Shown here piece by piece: positions 8,887-17,131 of a DNA stretch of 64,000 bases. A model generated the notes under the pieces. That model was not told the origin of the DNA. It saw only the letters and a program-made list of their open reading frames with translations, and made no database searches. The stretch spans positions 42,395 to 106,394 of the forward strand of contig JAKSLR010000004.1 in the NCBI GenBank assembly GCA_024401095.1. The letters are read 5' to 3'. The translations under genes and the position numbers were made by a program. Origin of the DNA: Bacteroidaceae bacterium (GTDB lineage Bacteria; Bacteroidota; Bacteroidia; Bacteroidales; Bacteroidaceae). Position 1 is the first letter of the stretch; the number at the start of each line of letters is the position of its first letter.

Positions 8887-9375
8887 ATGAATTGGTTTGA
8901 ATGTAAAGTAATATACGAAAAGCCTGTTGAGAACTCTGCAGCAATGAAGAAGGTTCCTGAGTTATACCTAGTTGATGCATTGAGCTTTACTGAAGCTGAA
9001 GCACGTATTATTGAGGAAATGACCCCTTTTATCACAGGTAGTTTTGAAGTAAGCGACATTAAACGAGCAAAATATAACGAGTTATTCTTCTCTGATGAAG
9101 AAGCAGCAGACCGGTGGTTCAAATGTAAGGTATACTTTATTATCTTAGATGAGAAAACAGGAAAAGAGAAGAAAACTGCAAACAACTTCTTAGTCCAAGC
9201 ATCCGATTTAAGAGATGCTGTCAAAAAATTGGATGAGGGCATGAAGGGATCTATGATGGATTATGTCATTGCAAGTATTGCAGAAACTGCTATTATGGAC
9301 GTATATCCATTCAAGGTTCCTGGAGAAAAGAATGATTTGCCAGAGTTCCCTGGCGCTGCAGAACAGAATGCATAA
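8887..9375 (+). CDS. DUF4494 family protein
   Basis: Cytosolic protein of 162 residues beginning MNWFECKVIYEK, characteristic of DUF4494, a family known mainly from Bacteroidetes with no assigned function. The sequence reads as a mixed alpha/beta protein with no membrane segment, signal peptide or catalytic motif that I can name. It repeats a pattern of a WF-CKV strand (residues about 3-7 and 76-80: NWFECKV and RWFKCKV), suggesting two related halves. The ATG at 8887 is preferred over an upstream TTG at 8860, which falls within the -7 box. The yggS gene follows at once, so the two probably share an mRNA. Confidence 0.85.
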   Translation: MNWFECKVIYEKPVENSAAMKKVPELYLVDALSFTEAEARIIEEMTPFITGSFEVSDIKRAKYNELFFSDEEAADRWFKCKVYFIILDEKTGKEKKTANNFLVQASDLRDAVKKLDEGMKGSMMDYVIASIAETAIMDVYPFKVPGEKNDLPEFPGAAEQNA

Positions 9376-9376
9376 G

Positions 9377-10057
9377 ATGTCTCATATTTCAGATGAAATA
9401 AAAAGAATAACTAGCGGGCTTCCACAAGGAGTCCGTTTGGTTGCAATATCCAAATACCACCCTGTAGGAGCAATAGAAGAAGCATATGCAGCTGGTCAAC
9501 GAGTTTTTGGAGAAAGTCATGTCCAAGAAATCCAAGAAAAGGTTCAAGTTCTACCCAAAGACATTGAATGGCATTTCATTGGACACCTCCAAACAAATAA
9601 AGTTAAATATATTGCGCCATATATCTCTTTAATACACGCAGTAGATTCATTAAAACTTCTACAGGAAATCAACAAACAGGGAGCAAAGACAGGAAGAGTA
9701 ATCCCTATTCTTTTACAACTTCATATAGCTCAAGAAGAGACTAAATTTGGCTTCACATTGGAAGAATGTAAGCAACTTATAGAAAAAACAAATTGGAAAA
9801 CTTATCCAAATATTCAAATTTCTGGTCTAATGTGCATGGCTACAAACACAGAAGACATGAATCAAGTACGCCAAGAATTCAATAGGGTTTACAACTTTTT
9901 TCTCGAATTGAAACAAACAGTCAAAGATATCCTTCCCGCATTTAAGGAATTATCCATGGGAATGAGTAATGATTATACCATTGCACTAGAAGAAGGAAGT
10001 ACTTTAATAAGGGTTGGAAGTAAAATATTTGGAGAAAGGGACTACAGTAAGCACTAA
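9377..10057 (+). CDS. YggS family PLP-binding protein
   Basis: Homologue of E. coli YggS/PLPBP, a single-domain alanine-racemase-fold protein that binds PLP and buffers PLP and amino-acid homeostasis without a known catalytic activity. The PLP lysine is in LVAISKYHPVG (about residue 23). Also typical are FGESHVQEIQEK, WHFIGHLQTNK, the phosphate site SMGMSNDY, and the C-terminal IRVGSKIFGER. The start is taken as MSHISDEI at 9377, one base after the DUF4494 stop. An ATG at 9368, overlapping that stop, is equally possible and adds three residues. Confidence 0.9.
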   Translation: MSHISDEIKRITSGLPQGVRLVAISKYHPVGAIEEAYAAGQRVFGESHVQEIQEKVQVLPKDIEWHFIGHLQTNKVKYIAPYISLIHAVDSLKLLQEINKQGAKTGRVIPILLQLHIAQEETKFGFTLEECKQLIEKTNWKTYPNIQISGLMCMATNTEDMNQVRQEFNRVYNFFLELKQTVKDILPAFKELSMGMSNDYTIALEEGSTLIRVGSKIFGERDYSKH

Positions 10058-10090
10058 AAGAGCCTAAATGTGCAACTTTTAATACATTTT

Positions 10091-10122
10091 TTTGTCTGTT
10101 CTGTTGATTTTAGTTAAATTTG
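10091..10122 (+). promoter_or_regulatory. Promoter of the AMP-binding enzyme gene
   Basis: TTTG at 10091-10094 and TAAATTTG at 10115-10122 are separated by 20 bases, a full match to the Bacteroidetes consensus. The predicted transcript start near 10128 leaves a leader of about nine bases. Confidence 0.7.
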
Positions 10123-10136
10123 CTCACTGAATAAAA

Positions 10137-11798
10137 ATGTGTGCAATGATTACAGAATTACCAAACTTCATATCCCTCATTGAGGATAGTATTAAATATA
10201 ATTGGGACTTAGACGCATTTACCGATTACGAAGGCGCAACATTACAGTACAAGGATCTTGCTAGAAAGATTGAAAAACTTCACATTCTTTTTGAGAATAG
10301 CGGTGTAGAAAAAGGCGATAAAATTGCCCTATTTGGAAGAAACTGTGCTAACTGGGGAGCTGCATTCTTTGCAATCCTCACCTATGGTGCAGTAGCAGTT
10401 CCAATTCTTCATGAATTCAAACCAGAAAATGTACATGCTCTAGTCAACCATTCAGATGCAAAGCTACTTTTTGCTGGAGATCAAGTTTTCCCAAGTCTTG
10501 ACCCAGAAGCTATGCCAGCACTTGAAGGTATCATAAACATACAAGACTACAGCCTTCTCGTTTGCAGAAGAGACAAGTTGTTCCAAGCACGTGAGAACCT
10601 GAATGCAATGTTTGGTTCAAAGTATCCTAAGTTCTTCCGCAAGGAACATGTTCACTATGAGCCAGAATCAAATCCTGATGACTTGGCTATGATTAATTAC
10701 ACTTCTGGCAGCACAGGTAACCCTAAAGGCGTTATGATTCCTTATCGTGCCATTTCATCAAATATTGTGTTTGCCCGCAAGGCTATTCCTAATATCCGTG
10801 GTGCGAAAGTTATCTCAATATTGCCAATGGCTCATATGTATGGTATGGCCTTTGAATTTGTATATGAAATGACAGAGGGAGCACATATCTATTTCCTGAC
10901 ACGAATACCAAGTCCTAAAATCATCTTTAAGGCATTCCAGGAAATTAAACCTGTTATTGTAATCTCTGTTCCTCTTATTATTGAAAAGGTAATGAGAAAA
11001 GCTGTCTTGCCAAAGATTACACCTGCTGTTAAATTGGCTATGAAAGTTCCTTATGTGGGCGATAAAGTTGCAGCCAAGATTTGCCAGCAAGTTAAAGATG
11101 CATTTGGAAACAATTTCCGCGAAGTTATTATTGGTGGTGCTGCTTTTAATCAAGAAATTGAGAAGTTCATGCACGACATCAAATTCCCATATACTGTAGG
11201 ATATGGTGCTACAGAATGCGCACCAATCATTTCTTATGAAGATTTCTCTAGATTCAAACTCTATAGTTGTGGTAAAGCTGCCTTAAATATGGAGATTAAG
11301 ATCAATAGTAGTGATCCTGAGAATAAAGTCGGAGAAATTCTGGCAAAGGGTCCAAATGTAATGCTAGGTTATTACAAGAATCCAGAAGCTACAGCTCAGA
11401 CTATTATTGACGGATGGTATCATACTGGTGATTTAGGCACAATTGATACTGAAGGTAATTTAACAATCAAGGGACGTTGCAAAAACATGCTGCTCAGCGC
11501 ATCTGGTCAGAATGTATACCCAGAAGAAATTGAAGATAAACTAAATAATCTTCCATATGTAGCCGAAAGCGTTGTTGTTCAACGTGGAGAAAAATTCTAC
11601 GGTCTTGTTTACCCTGACCAGGATGCTTACAAGAAGGAAAACATTTCCAAGGAAAAGATGCAGCAGATCATGGAGGAAAATCGAAAGACTTTAAATACAC
11701 AAGTTGCTACATATGAACAACTCAGCGGTATTGAAATCCGAGATGAAGAATTTGAGAAGACCCCAAAGAAGAGTATCAAACGATTCCTTTATTCTTAA
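10137..11798 (+). CDS. AMP-forming acyl-CoA synthetase (long-chain fatty acid-CoA ligase-like)
   Basis: Adenylate-forming enzyme of 553 residues, ANL superfamily. It shows the P-loop-like motif YTSGSTGNPKGVMIP (about residues 187-201), the A5-type YGATECAPI, the ATP-ribose-binding WYHTGDLG and the hinge region KGRCKNMLLSASGQNVYPEEIE. The catalytic C-terminal Lys is probably in EKTPKKSIKR. The architecture and length fit fatty-acid CoA ligases, which activate fatty acids with ATP and CoA at the inner face of the membrane. Exact chain length cannot be told. An internal ATG at 10146 is a possible alternative start. It is a single-gene unit ending in a strong bidirectional terminator. Confidence 0.88.
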   Translation: MCAMITELPNFISLIEDSIKYNWDLDAFTDYEGATLQYKDLARKIEKLHILFENSGVEKGDKIALFGRNCANWGAAFFAILTYGAVAVPILHEFKPENVHALVNHSDAKLLFAGDQVFPSLDPEAMPALEGIINIQDYSLLVCRRDKLFQARENLNAMFGSKYPKFFRKEHVHYEPESNPDDLAMINYTSGSTGNPKGVMIPYRAISSNIVFARKAIPNIRGAKVISILPMAHMYGMAFEFVYEMTEGAHIYFLTRIPSPKIIFKAFQEIKPVIVISVPLIIEKVMRKAVLPKITPAVKLAMKVPYVGDKVAAKICQQVKDAFGNNFREVIIGGAAFNQEIEKFMHDIKFPYTVGYGATECAPIISYEDFSRFKLYSCGKAALNMEIKINSSDPENKVGEILAKGPNVMLGYYKNPEATAQTIIDGWYHTGDLGTIDTEGNLTIKGRCKNMLLSASGQNVYPEEIEDKLNNLPYVAESVVVQRGEKFYGLVYPDQDAYKKENISKEKMQQIMEENRKTLNTQVATYEQLSGIEIRDEEFEKTPKKSIKRFLYS

Positions 11799-11811
11799 TC
11801 TTAATGAATAT

Positions 11812-11847
11812 AAAAGAAAGCCTCATGAATACCTGAGGCTTTCTTTT
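11812..11847. terminator. Bidirectional terminator between convergent genes
   Basis: Perfect 14-bp stem AAAAGAAAGCCTCA / TGAGGCTTTCTTTT with an 8-base loop. The A-rich left and T-rich right flanks let it serve the ligase gene on the plus strand and the SulP operon on the minus strand. Confidence 0.85.
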
Positions 11848-11863
11848 ATTGAAATTGATTGAA

Positions 11864-13564
11864 TTATAGTTCTAGTTTTTTTAAGAAATCTGTACACTCT
11901 TCAAAGGTCTTGAATGTATCTTCTTCCTTAATCAAATCAGGAATAACCTTCATATTCTTAAGCATACCCATTGGTTGAGGCTTTATAATAGTCATCAAAA
12001 CCATTGTTCCTCTAGCTTGTAAATCCTGAATTGCAGTCTCCATAGCATAGATACCAGACTGGTCCATATAGCTTACTCTACGCATACGTATGATGACAAC
12101 CTTACTGTGCTCTGGTACTTCCTGCATCAATTTGTTGAAACCAGTGATTGAGCCAAAGAAAATAGGCCCATCCAAATGGCATATATAAATTTTCTTTTTG
12201 ATATCCTCAGGAATACCTGCTTCATCACTCCATGGATTATTCTCATCTACACTATCCATAGCAGATGCGGTATAAGAATCTTCAATAAGATCACCAGCAC
12301 GCTTCATGAACAATACACATGCAATAACCATACCGATACCAACTGCAGTAAGCAGGTCAACAAAGACTGTCATAAAGAATACAACAAGAAGTACAAATGC
12401 ATCAGAACGTGGAATCTTATTCAAATCCTTAAATCCTTTGAAATCTATAATTCCCCATCCTACTGTAATCAAAATACCAGCCAATACTGATAATGGAACA
12501 TACTTTACTAGGCTGCCTAATCCAAGAAGAATAGCCAAGAGGAAAGCTGCATGAATCATACCACTGATCTGAGTGCGTCCTCCAGATTTCACATTGACAA
12601 CTGTACGCATAGTAGCACCGGCACCGGCAATACCACAAAACATACCAGCCATAGCATTTCCGATACCTTGACCTATAAGTTCCTTATTACTATTATGCTT
12701 TGTCTTGGTAATATTGTCAGCCACTACAGAAGTAAGCAAGGTATCAATAGAACCAAGACCTGCCAGAGTCAAACCTGGAACAATAGCAGCTTCTATAATA
12801 GTGAACCAATCTATCCCAGAGAGATCAATACCTTCTTTTGCAAAGAAAGGTAATGGCAAACCTGCTGGAATATCTCCAATAGTCAGTTTGTCTGGCATAT
12901 TCAGAAAAAGAGAAACAACAGTCATGACAACCAGAGCCACTAATGTTGCAGGAATCTTCTTGGATACTTTTGGGAAGAACTGAATAATGAGAATAGTGCC
13001 AATACCCAGAAGAAGAGCATTCAAATACAAACCATTTGCTGCCATTTCCGGATATTTCATTATCATGTCAACTACCAAAACAGGAGATTTCAAACCAATG
13101 ACAGGATAAATTTGTTGAAGGATAATGATGACACCAATACCGCTCATGAAACCAGAAAGAACAGGATATGGGATATAACGTACATACTTACCCAATTTAA
13201 TAATTCCAAATAATATTTGGAAAAGACCACAGAAAATACCAGCCATGGACATACTAAGCAAAACAGCAGCAAAACTACCTGAAGACGAAGCCCAAGCGCC
13301 ACTGATTAAACTTGCAGTAATTACTGTCATAGGGCCAGTAGGTCCACTAATCTGTGAATGAGTTCCTCCAAACAAAGAAGCAAAGAAACCCAACATAGTA
13401 GCACCAACCAAACCTGCTAATGCTCCCATGGAGCTTGCTGCAGGATCATCTATGCCACCAAAAGCCTGAATACCAAAGGCTAATGCAAGGGGCAATGCGA
13501 CAATACCAGCAGTCACTCCACCAAATGCATCACCTTTAATGTTGTTTGTTGAGATAAAAGCCAT
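11864..13564 (-). CDS. SulP family anion permease with C-terminal STAS domain
   Basis: Inner-membrane transporter of 566 residues in the SLC26/SulP family (sulfate, bicarbonate or dicarboxylate). The membrane domain covers about residues 10-430, with TAGIVALPLALAFG near the start and FGGTHSQISGPTGPMTVI, the classic SulP motif. The cytosolic STAS domain covers about 455-560. In it Ser503 in YMDQSGIYAM occupies the place of the phospho-accepting Ser of anti-sigma antagonists. It begins 19 bases after the SpoIIE phosphatase stop and is transcribed with it, which suggests phospho-control of transport. Substrate is not evident. Confidence 0.92.
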   Translation of the reverse strand: MAFISTNNIKGDAFGGVTAGIVALPLALAFGIQAFGGIDDPAASSMGALAGLVGATMLGFFASLFGGTHSQISGPTGPMTVITASLISGAWASSSGSFAAVLLSMSMAGIFCGLFQILFGIIKLGKYVRYIPYPVLSGFMSGIGVIIILQQIYPVIGLKSPVLVVDMIMKYPEMAANGLYLNALLLGIGTILIIQFFPKVSKKIPATLVALVVMTVVSLFLNMPDKLTIGDIPAGLPLPFFAKEGIDLSGIDWFTIIEAAIVPGLTLAGLGSIDTLLTSVVADNITKTKHNSNKELIGQGIGNAMAGMFCGIAGAGATMRTVVNVKSGGRTQISGMIHAAFLLAILLGLGSLVKYVPLSVLAGILITVGWGIIDFKGFKDLNKIPRSDAFVLLVVFFMTVFVDLLTAVGIGMVIACVLFMKRAGDLIEDSYTASAMDSVDENNPWSDEAGIPEDIKKKIYICHLDGPIFFGSITGFNKLMQEVPEHSKVVIIRMRRVSYMDQSGIYAMETAIQDLQARGTMVLMTIIKPQPMGMLKNMKVIPDLIKEEDTFKTFEECTDFLKKLEL

Positions 13565-13583
13565 AAATTATAATTTTTAATGT

Positions 13584-15359
13584 TTATTCTTTAAATTCTA
13601 TCGCAAATATTGTAATATCATCATTTTGGAATGTATTCTGAGAAAACCTCTGAACGTCTTTTAAAATATAATTGACCTGATCTTCAGGTGTCATATTTTG
13701 TGAATTAGTTGAAGCTTGTAACAACCTATCCTCTGCATAGAACTCTTCTCTCATGTCCTTAGCTTCTGTAACACCATCTGTATATAGAATGATTCGGTCA
13801 TTTCGTTGAAGTTGTACCTTCTGTTCTTCATATGAAAACAGATTAATGACACCGGCAGGAATATTTGTCTCTGTTTCAACAAAACTTACCCTACCCGATG
13901 AAATTAGAATTGGAGGATTATGACCCGCATTGCAATATGTTAACAGACCAGTTTTCATGTTCAGCATACCCACCAGTAAGGTTACAAAAATAGACTGGCT
14001 GTTATTTTCTGACAAAGAATGATTGATAGAAGATACTATTCTACCTGGATGATCCACATGATAAGCTACATTACGGAACACCTTACTAGTCACTGCCATG
14101 AGTAGACTGGCAGGCACACCCTTACCAGACACATCTCCCACAATAAAATAAAGATTATCTCCCTTTCTTAAGAAATCAAATAAATCTCCACCTACTTCGC
14201 GTGCTGGTACCATGGTACCGAACATATAAGATGGAAATGACTTAGGCAACATGCTAAGCTGAATCTTATTGGCAATCTGAAGTTCATTTTCTATACGGGT
14301 CTGGTTTTCTGTACTCTCCCTCAGATCCGAAATGAACATAGCAAGTTCATGTTGCATTTCATCTAAAGAATCACGCAGAAGCATCAGTTCATCCTCAGTC
14401 TTGACCTCAGGCAATTCTGTATTAAAATTTCCATTCGAAATCTCATCAGCCGCACGAGCAAAGCGAATAACAGGTTTTGCAAGCTTTCCGACTAATAAAC
14501 GGGTCATAAATAGCATGCCAGTTAGTCCAAGTACAAAAAGCAATAAAAGAATATCACGTAGAACACGAACTGGGCGCATCACGTCTTTTTCTTGTGAATT
14601 GATAAACATGGTCCAACCCACATTTTCGATAGGTGCAGTAAAAGTATATGAGCTCTTTTCTGGAAGAGGATTGCCACGAGATATCACTTCGTTTCCATCA
14701 CCATCAAGGATTTGAATAAAGGATGTTTCATAGATTTTTTGACTATCTATCATGGTTCCCAGCCATTCAAGAGTAATATCGACCATAAAGACTCCTATGA
14801 AATGTCCATCCACATCATGAAGTGGAATCTGATAGTCTATCATTTGCTTCTCACCCACTTTTCCATAAAAAGGTTTTGTCCAGTGGCGTACATTCTTTTC
14901 TTTTGCTTCCTTGTACCAATCTTCCGTCAAGAAAGAATGCAAAGTACGATATGAGTATTCACCTTTTTTATCTGTTCTGCACAGATAGGGTGCAATAGAT
15001 CTACCATTTACAACATGATAGGAAGGGTCTACTGCTACTCCCGCTCCATATAAATAGTCATTGTAATCTAAGATAGGCTTCAATAAAGTAGTCAAGGAAT
15101 CTGGTGTCTCAATATATTGCACCACAGCTGGGGTCATATTGAGAGCTGCTACTTCAGCCACCTTAAAAGTACTAGATATTTCATTTACATAAGTTTCTAC
15201 TGCATGACGAGAAATAGAAATGGTATCACTCTTGATCTTATTGTATACAAAATACAGACTCACGCCCATCACCATCAGGAGAATAGCAGCCGAGCAACCA
15301 GTAAACCAGAGGCTCAAGCGTGTAGAAAAAGAACGATTTGGAGTCTTGAATTTTTGCAT
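13584..15359 (-). CDS. Membrane-bound SpoIIE/RsbU-type PP2C phosphatase with dCache and HAMP domains
   Basis: Sensor phosphatase of 591 residues. An N-terminal helix (about 16-38), an extracytoplasmic dCache-like domain (about 40-265, with KPFYGKVGEKQMIDYQIPL), a second helix (about 270-290) and a HAMP linker lead to a short coiled coil and the SpoIIE PP2C domain (about 375-591). Metal-binding acidic residues are seen in REVGGDLFDF, VGDVSGKGVPASLLMA, LYTDGVTEA and NDDITIFAI. In the family such enzymes dephosphorylate an STAS antagonist (RsbV/SpoIIAA). The kinase and STAS genes lie divergently next door. SulP follows in the same transcript. The ligand sensed is unknown. Confidence 0.92.
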   Translation of the reverse strand: MQKFKTPNRSFSTRLSLWFTGCSAAILLMVMGVSLYFVYNKIKSDTISISRHAVETYVNEISSTFKVAEVAALNMTPAVVQYIETPDSLTTLLKPILDYNDYLYGAGVAVDPSYHVVNGRSIAPYLCRTDKKGEYSYRTLHSFLTEDWYKEAKEKNVRHWTKPFYGKVGEKQMIDYQIPLHDVDGHFIGVFMVDITLEWLGTMIDSQKIYETSFIQILDGDGNEVISRGNPLPEKSSYTFTAPIENVGWTMFINSQEKDVMRPVRVLRDILLLLFVLGLTGMLFMTRLLVGKLAKPVIRFARAADEISNGNFNTELPEVKTEDELMLLRDSLDEMQHELAMFISDLRESTENQTRIENELQIANKIQLSMLPKSFPSYMFGTMVPAREVGGDLFDFLRKGDNLYFIVGDVSGKGVPASLLMAVTSKVFRNVAYHVDHPGRIVSSINHSLSENNSQSIFVTLLVGMLNMKTGLLTYCNAGHNPPILISSGRVSFVETETNIPAGVINLFSYEEQKVQLQRNDRIILYTDGVTEAKDMREEFYAEDRLLQASTNSQNMTPEDQVNYILKDVQRFSQNTFQNDDITIFAIEFKE

Positions 15360-15378
15360 ATAATCTCGTTATACCGTG

Positions 15379-15409
15379 CAAATTTCGCCATATTTTATAA
15401 CTTGACAAA
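15379..15409 (-). promoter_or_regulatory. Probable promoter of the phosphatase-SulP operon
   Basis: On the minus strand TTTG (15409-15406) and GAAATTTG (15386-15379) are 19 bases apart; the -7 element departs from TAnnTTTG in its first base only if the A is kept, so this is a weaker match. It is back to back with the plus-strand promoter at 15450. Confidence 0.45.
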
Positions 15410-15449
15410 AAAAAGAGTTTAAAAAGTGTTCTAATGCAAATCCTTTTTG

Positions 15450-15457
15450 TAATTTTG
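15450..15457 (+). promoter_or_regulatory. -7 element of the kinase-antagonist operon
   Basis: TAATTTTG matches TAnnTTTG, 25 bases before the ATG at 15482. No clear TTTG is seen at -33, which could mean activator dependence. Confidence 0.5.
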
Positions 15458-15481
15458 TAACGTTGAATATACAAATTAGCC

Positions 15482-15898
15482 ATGTCTTTTGAGAAAAAGA
15501 TAAAAATAAGCAACCAACTCAGTGAACTGGAAAAACTCTTTCTGTTCACCCAAGAGCTTCAGGAGAAACTGGAGCTGGCTCCTGATGTTGTTTTTAATCT
15601 CAACCTTTCTCTCGAGGAAGCCATGACCAATGTTATCTTATATGCATATCCTAATGGAACTGGATATATTGAACTTGGTGTCAATGCTACAGAAGACAAC
15701 TTGCTTTTCACGCTGCAGGATCAAGGCATACCGTTTAATCCATTAACCGAAGCACCGGAAGCAGACATAACCTCACCTGCTGAAGAACGAGAGATAGGTG
15801 GATTGGGAATCTTCCTTATCCGACAACTTATGGACCTTGTAGAATATGAGCGCAGTGGAGAATCAAATATTTTACGAATGACAAAACAAATAAAATAA
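15482..15898 (+). CDS. RsbW/SpoIIAB-like anti-sigma-factor kinase (HATPase)
   Basis: Cytosolic GHKL ATPase of 138 residues. The N-box is LNLSLEEAMTNVILYAYP (about residues 39-56), the G1-like motif is LQDQGIPFNP, and the G2 region is GGLGIFLIRQLMD. Size and motifs match RsbW/BtrW-type kinases, which bind either a partner (often a sigma factor) or an STAS antagonist, and inactivate the antagonist by phosphorylating its Ser. The STAS gene follows after five bases and the phosphatase is divergent, so all three partner-switching parts are present. No sigma-factor gene lies in the window; the target is unknown. Confidence 0.9.
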   Translation: MSFEKKIKISNQLSELEKLFLFTQELQEKLELAPDVVFNLNLSLEEAMTNVILYAYPNGTGYIELGVNATEDNLLFTLQDQGIPFNPLTEAPEADITSPAEEREIGGLGIFLIRQLMDLVEYERSGESNILRMTKQIK

Positions 15899-15903
15899 TC
15901 ATT

Positions 15904-16182
15904 ATGGAACCTATTACTATTTACATCGATGGCCCATTGGATGCACTTCATCTAAATGATCTTCAAGAAAATGTGAACAACCTGCAGATTCAGGAAGGAC
16001 AGTTTGTCATCATTGACTGTACTGACATGACTTACATTTGCAGCTCTGGCTTGCGTATCTTCCTGGCTATGCACAAGGACATCACCTCTAAAAATGGTAA
16101 ACTTGTTATCCGCAATCTGCAGCCACTGGTTAAGAATGTATTCGACATGACTGGCTTCAGCAAAATTTTTAATTTTGAATAA
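15904..16182 (+). CDS. RsbV-like STAS-domain anti-sigma factor antagonist
   Basis: Single-domain STAS protein of 92 residues. The phosphorylation loop is TYICSSGLRIFL with Ser48 immediately before Gly49, the canonical acceptor of the RsbV/SpoIIAA family. The preceding strand FVIIDCTDM and the following helix are as expected. Unphosphorylated, such proteins sequester the kinase and free its target; the SpoIIE phosphatase resets them. It is the second gene of the operon with the kinase and ends just before a hairpin. Confidence 0.92.
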   Translation: MEPITIYIDGPLDALHLNDLQENVNNLQIQEGQFVIIDCTDMTYICSSGLRIFLAMHKDITSKNGKLVIRNLQPLVKNVFDMTGFSKIFNFE

Positions 16183-16216
16183 ACTGTTTTTTAAAAAAAG
16201 AATCAATAAAATTATG

Positions 16217-16254
16217 AAGAACTACAGACCAACCCATATTGGCCTGTAGTTCTT
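16217..16254 (+). terminator. Hairpin after the STAS gene
   Basis: Inverted repeat of 16 bp with one mismatch (AAGAACTACAGACCAA / TTGGCCTGTAGTTCTT) and a 6-base loop. The T-tract is weak. It probably ends the kinase-antagonist transcript; no clear promoter is seen before the next gene at 16274, so partial readthrough is possible. Confidence 0.6.
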
Positions 16255-16273
16255 GTATAAACAGAATATAAAC

Positions 16274-17119
16274 ATGAGAAACATTTTTACGTTAATCTGT
16301 TTGTTCATGGGATTAAATGTTATGGCACAAACAGAACCGATAGTTGTTGACCTCTGGCCAAATGGCGCACCAAACGACAATGGGCTTACAGGCCCTGAAG
16401 TTAAACGTGATCCTCAACATGTTGCAAACGTTTCACAGCCACAGCTCTTTGTTTATCCAGCAAAGAATCCTAGTGGAATGGTAATTATCCAGTGTCCTGG
16501 AGGAGCATACATGAATCTTGCTATAGAAAAAGAAGGACATAGCATGGCTGATTGGATGAACCATCAAGGCATCACTTATGCTGTACTTAAGTACAGAATG
16601 CCAAACGGCCATTTTGAAACAACACTAAGTGACGTACTCCAAGCCGTGAAAATCATGCGCCAACATACCCAAGACTGGAAAGTAAACCAGCAGAAAGTAG
16701 GTGTTATGGGTTGTTCTGCTGGAGGTAATCTGGCTATTCAAGCAGCTACTCAATACACTGGCGCTGAAGACAGACCTGATTTTTCAGTTCTCATTTATGC
16801 ATTTACCAGCATGAATCCGTTCATCAACAAGATTATGTTTGGAGAAAATGCATCCCAAGATACAATAGATAAATACAGCGTCATGAACCATATTACCGAA
16901 AATACTCCACCTGCTTTCATTACTTGCAGTGCCGATGATGATACTGTACCTTGCGATGACAGCATTAAGTATTTCCAAGCACTACGCAAGTTCAAGACAC
17001 AGGCAAGCCTTCATATCTATCCTACAGGAAGCCACGGCTGGGGTTACGCAGAGTATTTCCTTTACAAGCGAGAATGGACCCAAGAATTGGAAAAGTGGCT
17101 TCGTGAAATAATGAAATAA
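16274..17119 (+). CDS. Secreted alpha/beta hydrolase (carbohydrate-esterase-like)
   Basis: Exported esterase of 281 residues. The start MRNIFTLICLFMGLNVMAQ gives a signal peptide cleaved after about residue 19 (AQ|TEP), preferred over an ATG at 16253 that adds a charged tail. The mature start VDLWPNGAP and the oxyanion motif CPGGAY belong to the acetyl-xylan-esterase-like hydrolases of Bacteroidetes. The nucleophile elbow is GCSAGG, with Cys before the Ser where His is usual; the acid is near SADDDTVP and the His is in GSHGWG. A paralogue with GHSAGG lies at 54881-55756. nadE follows after 12 bases. Confidence 0.82.
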   Translation: MRNIFTLICLFMGLNVMAQTEPIVVDLWPNGAPNDNGLTGPEVKRDPQHVANVSQPQLFVYPAKNPSGMVIIQCPGGAYMNLAIEKEGHSMADWMNHQGITYAVLKYRMPNGHFETTLSDVLQAVKIMRQHTQDWKVNQQKVGVMGCSAGGNLAIQAATQYTGAEDRPDFSVLIYAFTSMNPFINKIMFGENASQDTIDKYSVMNHITENTPPAFITCSADDDTVPCDDSIKYFQALRKFKTQASLHIYPTGSHGWGYAEYFLYKREWTQELEKWLREIMK

Positions 17120-17131
17120 AAAGAATAATAT

